Below, in pieces: positions 1-6,222 of a DNA stretch of 9,638 nt. This DNA comes from Bacteroidales bacterium (GTDB lineage: Bacteria; Bacteroidota; Bacteroidia; Bacteroidales; NBLH01): assembly GCA_027083715.1 (NCBI GenBank), contig JALWNR010000768.1, positions 1 to 9,638 of the forward strand. The letters run 5' to 3'. Position 1 is the first letter of the stretch; each line of letters begins with the position of its first letter. The translations under genes and the position numbers were made by a program. The notes beneath the pieces were generated by a model, which made no database searches, was not told where the DNA came from, and worked only from the letters and a program-made list of their open reading frames with translations.

Positions 1-1338
1 GTGGGAGCATCGCTTTCAGGAGTTACTTTTATCTCTGTTCCAGGAGAAGTTGGTAATAGTGCATTTACCTATTTTCAAATTGTTTTAGGCTATCAAGCCG
101 GTTACTTATTCATTGCTATGGTATTATTGCCAATTTATTATAAATTAAATTTGGTTTCAATTTATACTTATATCGATGAGCGCTTTGGTTTTGCTGCTTA
201 TAAAACCAGTGCTGTCTTTTTTCTAATCTCTAAAATCATCGGTGCTTCTTTTCGTTTATTTTTGGTTGCTACTGTATTACAAATTGCCTTTTTCGATACT
301 TTTGGAATTCCTTTTTGGGTAACAGTAGTGGTTACAATTCTTTTGATTTGGGCTTATACGTTTAAAGCTGGTATTAAAACTATTGTCTGGACGGATACTT
401 TTCAAACATTTTTTATGTTATTGGCAGTGGTAGTAACTATTTATCTTATTGGCGATGCTTTGGATATGTCGTTAGGCGGTATGGTACATGAAATTAAAAA
501 TAGCGAATATTCAAAAATGTTTGATTGGGACTGGCGAAGCGATCGTAATTTCTTTAAGCAATTCTTGGCAGGAGCTTTTATTGCCATTGTTATGACAGGA
601 CTTGATCAGGATATGATGCAAAAAAATCTAACATGTCGAAATATTAAAGATGCACGTAAAAATATGATATGGTTTAGTCTTTCACTGATACCTTTTAATT
701 TTCTATTTTTAACACTGGGTGCCTTATTATATTTGTTTGTAGCACATACCGGAATTTCATTTACTGACCCTAATGGGTTCTTTTATGTAGCTGAAACCGG
801 AAAATACTTACACACCGACCAACTTTTTCCTGAGTTAGCGATCCATCATTTTAGTATTTTTGCCGGTATTACCTTTTTATTAGGAATTATTGCAGCAGCA
901 TTTTCGAGTGCCGATTCTGCACTTACTGCCTTAACTACTTCATTTACTGTTGATGTATTGGGTATTGATGTGCAAAAAGATTCTGCCGAAACACGTCGAA
1001 AAAAAAGATGGATACATATAGGTTTTTCTTTCCTGATTTTTTTGGTGATTATTATTTTTAAAGCAATTAATGATGACAGTGTGATTAATCAGGTGTTTCG
1101 TGTTGCCGGATATACTTACGGACCTTTACTTGGTTTATTTGCATTCGGGCTGTTTACAAAATATCAGGTTAGAGATAAATGGGTTCCTGTAGTAGCCATT
1201 CTTTCGCCTGTTATAACTTATATTATAAGTGTAAATTCTGTTGCTTGGTTTAACGGATATAAATTTGGATTTGAGTTATTATTGGTGAATGGTTTGTTAA
1301 TGTTTATCGGTTTACTACTGCTTAGAAAAAAAGAGTAG
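1..1338 (+). CDS. Sodium:solute symporter (SSS family), 5'-truncated by the window edge
   Basis: This is an inner-membrane transporter of the SSS family (LeuT fold), which uses the sodium gradient to import a small solute. The substrate cannot be told from sequence. The visible 445 residues are strongly hydrophobic, with about 12 membrane segments (roughly 1-14, 27-46, 72-97, 104-121, 133-151, 188-203, 224-249, 282-303, 338-355, 365-386, 396-414, 424-441). Family signatures are GASLSGVTFISVPG at 2-15 (the broken helix equivalent to LeuT TM1), GLDQDMMQKNL at 200-210, and FSSADSALTALTTSF at 301-315, whose Ser/Thr residues are expected to help bind Na+. Relatives are about 490-500 residues and reach the GASLSG motif near residue 50, so roughly 50 N-terminal residues are missing. 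The GTG at position 1 is most likely an internal valine codon and not the start. The stop is TAG at 1336-1338, followed after 27 bp by a hairpin. Confidence 0.92.
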   Translation: MGASLSGVTFISVPGEVGNSAFTYFQIVLGYQAGYLFIAMVLLPIYYKLNLVSIYTYIDERFGFAAYKTSAVFFLISKIIGASFRLFLVATVLQIAFFDTFGIPFWVTVVVTILLIWAYTFKAGIKTIVWTDTFQTFFMLLAVVVTIYLIGDALDMSLGGMVHEIKNSEYSKMFDWDWRSDRNFFKQFLAGAFIAIVMTGLDQDMMQKNLTCRNIKDARKNMIWFSLSLIPFNFLFLTLGALLYLFVAHTGISFTDPNGFFYVAETGKYLHTDQLFPELAIHHFSIFAGITFLLGIIAAAFSSADSALTALTTSFTVDVLGIDVQKDSAETRRKKRWIHIGFSFLIFLVIIIFKAINDDSVINQVFRVAGYTYGPLLGLFAFGLFTKYQVRDKWVPVVAILSPVITYIISVNSVAWFNGYKFGFELLLVNGLLMFIGLLLLRKKE

Positions 1339-1365
1339 TCTTATTTCTCAATCCAATTTTATGAA

Positions 1366-1403
1366 AGATATGGGCGTGTTTGCAAAATAATACGCCCATA
1401 TCT
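1366..1403. terminator. Hairpin between convergent genes, possible bidirectional terminator
   Basis: Arms AGATATGGGCGT (1366-1377) and ACGCCCATATCT (1392-1403) are perfectly complementary over 12 bp, around a 14-nt loop. The hairpin begins 27 bp after the symporter stop and lies 2 bp beyond the stop of the oppositely oriented helicase gene, so it sits where both transcripts must end. Neither side has a classic uninterrupted U-tract. The plus side has an interrupted T-rich run starting about 10 nt later; the minus side has little. It may therefore be a weak intrinsic terminator or a 3'-end-stabilising stem. Confidence 0.6.
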
Positions 1404-1405
1404 AA

Positions 1406-3121
1406 TTATATCCTTTTTCTTTTTCGTTTAAAACCGTCCTGTCTTTTATCTTTACGTTTTTCAAATTTTTGTTCTCTACGTTTGTCGTTATGTTCACCTT
1501 TTGATTGGGCAAGTTCTACCGAAATACGTGTATCATTATATTTTGCATTACGGAATGACTTTAAAATAGTATCTGTCTGACTACTTTCCACCTCGAAAAA
1601 TGAAAAGCTTTTCATTAAATCTATTTTTCCTATTTCGATGTCTTTGCTACGTGTGTTGTCATTGATTATGCCAATAAGTTTTGCTGCATTCAGGTTGTCG
1701 CGTTTCCCTAAACTGATAAAAAAACGTTGAAAATTATCACTTCTTCCTCTTCTTTTTCCACCTCTGCTTTTTTCTTCCCTTGAGCTACTTTTTGCCGATA
1801 CATTTAAATCACGAGCATCTTTATAATAAGCTAAAAACCGGTTAAATTCAACTGAAACAAATCGCTTTATTAAATCTTCACGACTCATCCATTCTAGTTT
1901 TTTGTATATTTCCGGCATGAACTGTTCAATCTGTTGTTCATCTACCTCAATATTTTCCATAACGTCGATGAGGTTGAATAATTGCTTTTCACAAATCGCT
2001 TTTCCTCCGGGGACCTGTTGATGATCAAATGATTTACCTACTTTTTTCTCTAAAGTTTTAATTTTAGATTTTTCTTTAGAGTGGATTATTGAAATGGAAA
2101 TACCCTTTTTACCGGCACGTCCGGTTCTTCCGCTACGGTGAATATAAACTTCCAATTCATCGGGCAAATTATAATTGATGATGTGTGTTAAATCGTTAAC
2201 ATCTAATCCTCGTGCGGCAACATCAGTAGCTACCAGAAGTTGTAAATGCTTTTTACGAAACCTGTCCATTACATAATCTCTTTGCGATTGTGATAAATCG
2301 CCGTGTAAAGCATCAGCATTGTATCCGTCAGCCATTAATTTATCGGCTACTTCTTTGGTTTCTCGACGTGTACGGCAAAAAACGATACCGTAAATTTTAG
2401 GATTAATATCAGCTATTCGCTTCAATGCCAAATATCTGTCACGTGCACTTACCATATAATAAATATGTTGCACATTTTCAGCACCTGTATTCTTTTTCCC
2501 AACAGAGATTTCTTCAGGATTGTTCATATACTTTTGAGCAATACGTAAAATTTCTTTGGGCATAGTTGCCGAAAATAATAAGGTTTGTTTATTTTCCGGT
2601 GTTTGTTCTAAAATAGCATCCAAATCATCCTTAAAACCCATTGAAAGCATTTCATCAGCTTCGTCGAGTACTAAAAATTTCACATTTGAAAGTTTTAATA
2701 CTCTTCGTTTAATTAAATCAAGGGCTCGTCCGGGGGTGGCTGCTACAATCTGTACTCCTTTTTTAAGTTGTTTAATTTGTGTATCAATGCTTGCTCCTCC
2801 ATAAACCGCAGCTACTGAAATTTTATCCATATATTTTGAATAAGACTTCAGGTCATTGGCTATTTGTAAACCTAACTCACGGGTTGGGCTTAATATTAGT
2901 GCCTGAATTTTATTCTCTTTAGGATTAATTTGTTGCAATATTGGTAAACCAAAAGCTGCTGTTTTACCTGTTCCTGTCTGCGCTAAAGCAATTAAATCAT
3001 TTTTCCCGTTAATTAAATACGGTATGGTTTTTTCTTGTATTGGTGTAGGGTTAACAAAGCTTAAATCCTCTAATGCTTTTAAAATTTCCGGTTTTAAACC
3101 GGTTTCTTTGAATGTTATCAT
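1406..3121 (-). CDS. deaD: DEAD-box ATP-dependent RNA helicase, DeaD/CsdA-like, with DbpA-type RNA-binding domain
   Basis: This is a cytoplasmic ATP-dependent RNA helicase. Relatives unwind short RNA duplexes during ribosome assembly, translation and mRNA decay, especially in the cold. The 571 residues carry every core motif in order: Q motif (Q29), motif I AQTGTGKT (47-54), Ia PTREL (79-83), TPGR (129-132), II DEAD (153-156), III SAT (184-186), IV IVFCRT (246-251), V ATDVAARGLD (298-307) and VI HRSGRTGR (328-335). A linker with a basic patch (about 447-461) leads to a DbpA/DeaD-type RRM-like domain (about 464-538), then a very Lys/Arg-rich tail (about 541-571) likely to add nonspecific RNA affinity. 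The overall layout matches E. coli DeaD, which is slightly longer. DbpA or another bacterial DEAD-box paralogue is possible, so the symbol is a best family match. The start is ATG at 3119-3121, with no Shine-Dalgarno but an A/T-rich upstream. A promoter-like element lies ~110 bp upstream, so it is probably monocistronic. Confidence 0.93.
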   Translation of the reverse strand: MITFKETGLKPEILKALEDLSFVNPTPIQEKTIPYLINGKNDLIALAQTGTGKTAAFGLPILQQINPKENKIQALILSPTRELGLQIANDLKSYSKYMDKISVAAVYGGASIDTQIKQLKKGVQIVAATPGRALDLIKRRVLKLSNVKFLVLDEADEMLSMGFKDDLDAILEQTPENKQTLLFSATMPKEILRIAQKYMNNPEEISVGKKNTGAENVQHIYYMVSARDRYLALKRIADINPKIYGIVFCRTRRETKEVADKLMADGYNADALHGDLSQSQRDYVMDRFRKKHLQLLVATDVAARGLDVNDLTHIINYNLPDELEVYIHRSGRTGRAGKKGISISIIHSKEKSKIKTLEKKVGKSFDHQQVPGGKAICEKQLFNLIDVMENIEVDEQQIEQFMPEIYKKLEWMSREDLIKRFVSVEFNRFLAYYKDARDLNVSAKSSSREEKSRGGKRRGRSDNFQRFFISLGKRDNLNAAKLIGIINDNTRSKDIEIGKIDLMKSFSFFEVESSQTDTILKSFRNAKYNDTRISVELAQSKGEHNDKRREQKFEKRKDKRQDGFKRKRKRI

Positions 3122-3174
3122 TTTATTTAATCTATTTATTGGAGCTGATTATTTGTCAGCAGTTATTTTATGGG

Positions 3175-3204
3175 TTGGTATTTTAGTGATTGGTATTATA
3201 ATGG
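3175..3204. repeat. Imperfect tandem 15-mer in the helicase 5' leader
   Basis: On the plus strand TTGGTATT occurs at 3175-3182 and again at 3190-3197. The full 15-bp units TTGGTATTTTAGTGA and TTGGTATTATAATGG match at 12 of 15 positions. In the helicase mRNA this gives two AAUACCAA elements 15 nt apart, within the predicted leader. The role is unknown and it could be a chance duplication in A/T-rich DNA. Confidence 0.4.
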
Positions 3205-3229
3205 ATTGATTTATTTTAATTTGTGGGCG

Positions 3230-3261
3230 CAAAGGTATGTTTTATATTCGGAATTAACTAA
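3230..3261 (-). promoter_or_regulatory. Bacteroidetes-type promoter for the DEAD-box helicase gene
   Basis: On the minus strand TACCTTTG (3237-3230), followed by C, matches the Bacteroidetes −7 consensus TAnnTTTG. A TTAG at 3261-3258 lies 20 bp upstream and matches three of four bases of the −33 TTTG element. Transcription would start near 3223-3226, giving a leader of about 100 nt before the ATG. The −7 match is perfect; the assignment is inferred from motif and position only. Confidence 0.6.
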
Positions 3262-3399
3262 TTTTCAGTATTAATAAATGTTAATTTATTATTTTATTCG
3301 GATTAATATGTTGTAAGAAATCTCTGCGCTGTTGAATAATTAAACGACAATAAGTAAAATTCAATAAGCTATTTTAGCCGTTAAACTATTTTTATGCCC

Positions 3400-3426
3400 A
3401 AAAAAAAGCCACCCAAACCGGATGGC
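3400..3426 (-). terminator. Intrinsic terminator of the PpiD-like foldase gene
   Basis: Read on the minus strand, GCCATCC and GGGTGGC form a 7-bp, G/C-rich stem (one T·G wobble) with a 5-nt loop GGTTT (3426-3408), directly followed by eight T residues (3407-3400). It starts 22 bp after the foldase stop codon. This is a textbook rho-independent terminator and separates the foldase from the downstream helicase. Confidence 0.88.
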
Positions 3427-3448
3427 TTTTCTGTATATTGTTTTTCTA

Positions 3449-5566
3449 TTAATAAAACTTCGAGCGTTCATCAATGATTTCTGTACTTTCTTTAAGAGCA
3501 TTCACTACTTGGAAAATTGCTCTTTGTTGTAAATCACTTTGTAATTTATTAATTTCAGGTTTTAAATCTACTTTATCTAAGTTTAATGCAGAGGTAATAA
3601 TAGTAACTTCATACAAATATACTCCATTGTTTCCTTTTACCGGACCTTCTACTTTATTTTTTTCAGCGCTTACCACATCGGCTATTAAAACCGGTTCAAA
3701 ACCAAGACCTTCGATTTGATTTGAGCTAAAGCTTACATTTCTAGCTTCACCAATTGTGGTATTTAATTTATTTGCTGCTGAATTTAAATCTGTAGGCATA
3801 AGTTTTGCCAATTCATTTTTAAGGTATTCAGCTTTTTTCTCCTTAGCAACAAAGAAGCGAATTTCTTCTTTTACTTGTTCAAAAGGAGCTGTTCCTTTTT
3901 CTCTAACAGCTGTTAAAGCAGCAACTACATATCTGTTTCCAAACTCATAAACCTGAGAAACATCACCAAGTTCTGCATTAAATGCCCAACGTATCATCTC
4001 GCGTGGAGAAGTTAATCCTGCTATAAAAGTTTCATTTTTTGTTAGTCTGGGAGCAATTTTCTTCAACAGTCCATTTTCTTGAATGGCTTTATCAAAATCT
4101 TTTAGATTACGATTTTCTCCTGCAAATTTACTTGCTTCGGCATAAACACTTTGGTATGTGTCTGAGCTGGGAACAATATTTCGTACCAAAATAGCTACTT
4201 GTACTTTGGGTACTAATTCTGTTTGGCTTGTTTTTACAAGTAAATGTACTCCATATTGTGTTTCTACGACCTTCACTTTGTTCATTTTTTCGTCAAGCAT
4301 TTCTTTATACGGAAAAATGCCAAAAGCACGTTGTCCTTCTGCAAACATTCCTAAATCACCGCCCTTATCTAATGTTGTTTGATCACTCGAGAAATTTTTC
4401 ACCAATTCTGCAAAATTGGCACCTTTTTCAATTAATGATTTCAGGCTGTCTGCAATTACCTTTGCACGTTCAATATCAGGTATGTCTTGTCCGTTTATTT
4501 GGATTAAAATATGTTTTATTCCAATTGAATCAGGCATTTCTTTTTTCTCAACAATGCGTGCTAACTTATATGCACCATCTTCAAAATAAGGACCAAAAAC
4601 AGCACCCGGTTCATTACTAAACATAAAGCTATCTAACTCAAAATTGGCAATTTCACCTTTTTTATAATGCTTTTCATCAAAAGGTATGTCTGAATTAAAG
4701 TTTACATATTGTTTGATATTTTCTTCTGCTGCAAATTCTGGTTTTGCTTTTTGTATCCAATCCAATGTGTAGGCAGTATCATTCACCGAAGGAACCACGT
4801 CAAATGTTACATATGCAATATCTCTGGATGCTTCTTGCTTGAAATCATTTTTATGTTCTTTGTAGTATGCTCGCAAATCATTATCCGAAATACTGATACT
4901 ACTGTCTGATACTTCACTGTATCTTTTGGCAAGATAATTAAAATCAACCAGATAGTTACGCTCTTTATAAGCAGCTTCGGCTTGTGCTTTTGTTACGTAT
5001 AAACCTTTAATTACCAAATTAATATATTTACTGCTTAAACGTTTTTGTTTTATTTGTTCTTCAATATTTAACCATGCTGCTTTACTGTTAGGGTCTTTAT
5101 CCATGTTTTTTAGGAAATAGATAACCATAGCAGGGTCAAACATTCCTGTTTGCGGGTTACGAAATGCCGGTATTTGCTGAATTAAAGGATCAACATTTCT
5201 TCCTTGAACCATATCAAATAATTCATCGGCACTAACTTCCAATCCTAATTCATCAAATTCTTTCTGTAGGATGATTTCCTGAATCATTCCTTCCCAAACT
5301 TGACGCCTGATTTCTTCACGCTGACGGTCGTCAATACTGCTTGTTTGATATTGTTGTTTAAATTGCTCGATGGCGTTTTTAACTCTTTGCTCATAATCAC
5401 GGTAATCAACGGATACATCATCCACTTGAGCAATTCTAAAACGATCACCTGATAAAAGGTTTGTTCCTGAATTAAGAAAATCGCCCAAAATAAACGCTAA
5501 CATTGCAAATCCGATGATAATTGCCACCAAGGGGCCTCTCTTTCTAATGTTTTCTAAGGTTGCCAT
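3449..5566 (-). CDS. ppiD: PpiD/SurA-like membrane-anchored peptidyl-prolyl cis-trans isomerase (foldase)
   Basis: This is a periplasmic folding factor tethered to the inner membrane, expected to chaperone newly exported and outer-membrane proteins and to isomerise X-Pro bonds. In the 705 residues, a short basic cytoplasmic N-terminus is followed by one membrane anchor (about 12-31) with no cleavage site, as in PpiD and unlike soluble SurA. A SurA-N/PpiD-N-like helical chaperone region covers roughly 45-240. A parvulin domain (about 348-447) contains IKHILI with His351, GGDLGMF (402-408) and QYGVHLL with His441, so the conserved family histidines are present and isomerase activity is plausible. 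The C-terminal region (about 450-700) resembles the degenerate second half of Bacteroidota homologues. The protein is longer than E. coli PpiD (623 residues). The start is ATG at 5564-5566, supported by the anchor lying directly after it; there is no Shine-Dalgarno. It follows the deacylase gene by 125 bp and has its own −7 element and a strong terminator. The symbol is by architecture. Confidence 0.88.
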   Translation of the reverse strand: MATLENIRKRGPLVAIIIGFAMLAFILGDFLNSGTNLLSGDRFRIAQVDDVSVDYRDYEQRVKNAIEQFKQQYQTSSIDDRQREEIRRQVWEGMIQEIILQKEFDELGLEVSADELFDMVQGRNVDPLIQQIPAFRNPQTGMFDPAMVIYFLKNMDKDPNSKAAWLNIEEQIKQKRLSSKYINLVIKGLYVTKAQAEAAYKERNYLVDFNYLAKRYSEVSDSSISISDNDLRAYYKEHKNDFKQEASRDIAYVTFDVVPSVNDTAYTLDWIQKAKPEFAAEENIKQYVNFNSDIPFDEKHYKKGEIANFELDSFMFSNEPGAVFGPYFEDGAYKLARIVEKKEMPDSIGIKHILIQINGQDIPDIERAKVIADSLKSLIEKGANFAELVKNFSSDQTTLDKGGDLGMFAEGQRAFGIFPYKEMLDEKMNKVKVVETQYGVHLLVKTSQTELVPKVQVAILVRNIVPSSDTYQSVYAEASKFAGENRNLKDFDKAIQENGLLKKIAPRLTKNETFIAGLTSPREMIRWAFNAELGDVSQVYEFGNRYVVAALTAVREKGTAPFEQVKEEIRFFVAKEKKAEYLKNELAKLMPTDLNSAANKLNTTIGEARNVSFSSNQIEGLGFEPVLIADVVSAEKNKVEGPVKGNNGVYLYEVTIITSALNLDKVDLKPEINKLQSDLQQRAIFQVVNALKESTEIIDERSKFY

Positions 5567-5608
5567 TTGTTATTATCTTAAAAATATTATAGCTAAAAAT
5601 TTAAGCTG

Positions 5609-5616
5609 CAAAGATA
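5609..5616 (-). promoter_or_regulatory. Bacteroidetes-type −7 element upstream of the foldase gene
   Basis: On the minus strand TATCTTTG (5616-5609), followed by C, is a perfect TAnnTTTG match. It predicts a start near 5602-5605 and a leader of about 36-39 nt. No good TTTG −33 box is seen at 19-21 bp; TTTT at 5638-5635 is the nearest candidate and its spacing is short. The foldase may also receive read-through from mfd and the deacylase gene, because no convincing terminator lies between. Confidence 0.5.
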
Positions 5617-5691
5617 TAAAAAAATCAATATGATAAAAGATTAAGTCTAAAAAGCTAAGGTCTTAATAGAAATTATTTTAAAAATAATGAA

Positions 5692-6183
5692 TTAATAAAG
5701 TGTCAAAAACTCATATTCATTACCTGTCCAATCCATAAACCGGATAAAATCTTTAAAATTAATTACCAACGAAGCGGTATTTATACCCGGATGAAAACTT
5801 ATTTTTTCTGCTTTTTCCAAGTTTTTGTCAAAAAAAACTTTTACGTGCTTTTCCCGGTCGTTGATTAATGCCAATGGTGAAACAGAGCCGGGCTTAATTC
5901 CCAGATATTTTTCCATGCGCCACTCCGAAGCAAAACTTAGTTTGCCTTGTTTGAGCATTTGCTCTAATGTTTTTACCGATAAATTTTGTTCGTGTTCAAA
6001 AACTACCAGATAGTGTTTGTTTCCTTTATGATTCCTGAAAAATAAATTTTTACAATGCATTGCATCTAAATCTTTCCAGTATTTTTTTGCTATTTCAATA
6101 GTCGGTGCCGGCGGATGCTCGTGGTATTCAAAATCTATATTCAATTGCTTTAATACTTCGTATAATTCTGCTTGTCCGTTCAT
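5692..6183 (-). CDS. Prolyl-tRNA editing deacylase, ProXp-ala/PrdX type (YbaK/EbsC superfamily)
   Basis: This is a single-domain cytoplasmic trans-editing enzyme that is expected to hydrolyse Ala-tRNA-Pro made in error by prolyl-tRNA synthetase. The 163 residues fit the ~160-170-residue family. The diagnostic KNLFFRN block places Lys45 (the catalytic lysine position of ProXp-ala enzymes) at 45, followed by HYLVV (57-61). The KPGSVSPLAL segment is at 97-106, and FHPGINTASLVI (130-141) supplies the conserved His131 and the Asn/Thr substrate-pocket motif. These features favour ProXp-ala/PrdX over the Cys-tRNA-Pro deacylase YbaK, but specificity is inferred and not shown. The start is ATG at 6181-6183; a nearby upstream ATG (6201-6203) is out of frame. 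The gene begins 39 bp after the mfd stop with no promoter in between, so co-transcription with mfd is likely. A free-standing editor would fit if the host prolyl-tRNA synthetase lacks its own editing domain, as I recall for Bacteroidota. Confidence 0.88.
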   Translation of the reverse strand: MNGQAELYEVLKQLNIDFEYHEHPPAPTIEIAKKYWKDLDAMHCKNLFFRNHKGNKHYLVVFEHEQNLSVKTLEQMLKQGKLSFASEWRMEKYLGIKPGSVSPLALINDREKHVKVFFDKNLEKAEKISFHPGINTASLVINFKDFIRFMDWTGNEYEFLTLY

Positions 6184-6222
6184 TTTGCTTAAATATTTTG
6201 CATATATTCATTTATCAAAAAG

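Larger units (their letters stand above)
3122..3448. other. 327-bp intergenic region: helicase leader and promoter, foldase terminator
   Basis: Both flanking genes read leftward, so this stretch holds the 3' end of the foldase transcript (intrinsic terminator at 3400-3426) and the promoter (3230-3261) and ~100-nt leader of the helicase. The leader contains a 15-bp imperfect tandem repeat (3175-3204) and a small hairpin (GCTGA/TCAGC on the minus strand, plus-strand 3143-3161). Upstream of the promoter is an A/T-only inverted repeat, TAATAAAT-GTTA-ATTTATTA (3272-3291), too weak to be a terminator. I see no tRNA, no convincing small gene and no mobile-element trace in 3292-3399. Confidence 0.6.

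Noticed and set aside
3024..3209. Plus-strand open frame (61 codons) whose second half is very hydrophobic, like a small membrane protein, running out of the helicase start region into the intergenic spacer.
   Set aside because: Its first half is antisense to conserved helicase codons. The hydrophobic half is what T-rich DNA yields in this frame, and no promoter for it is evident. It coincides with the helicase leader.
3272..3291. Inverted repeat TAATAAAT-GTTA-ATTTATTA upstream of the helicase promoter, considered as an operator or terminator.
   Set aside because: It is A/T-only, has no U-tract and sits in strongly A/T-rich sequence where such symmetry is common. It is kept only as a note in the intergenic entry.
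3244..3308. Two similar stretches around ATTCGGAATTAA and ATTCGGATTAAT about 50 bp apart, considered as a direct repeat or protein-binding pair.
   Set aside because: The match is short and imperfect in low-complexity DNA, with no further copies seen in the window.
4228..4620. 130-codon plus-strand open frame inside the foldase gene.
   Set aside because: It is antisense to the conserved parvulin domain, which reads cleanly on the minus strand. The translated product has a Leu/His/Gln/Phe-rich shadow composition with no recognisable motif.
5672..5688. A/T-only palindrome ATTATTTT-A-AAAATAAT just downstream of the deacylase stop.
   Set aside because: The centre leaves almost no loop and the stem has no G/C pairs, so it is not credible as an intrinsic terminator. 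It is expected in such A/T-rich DNA.
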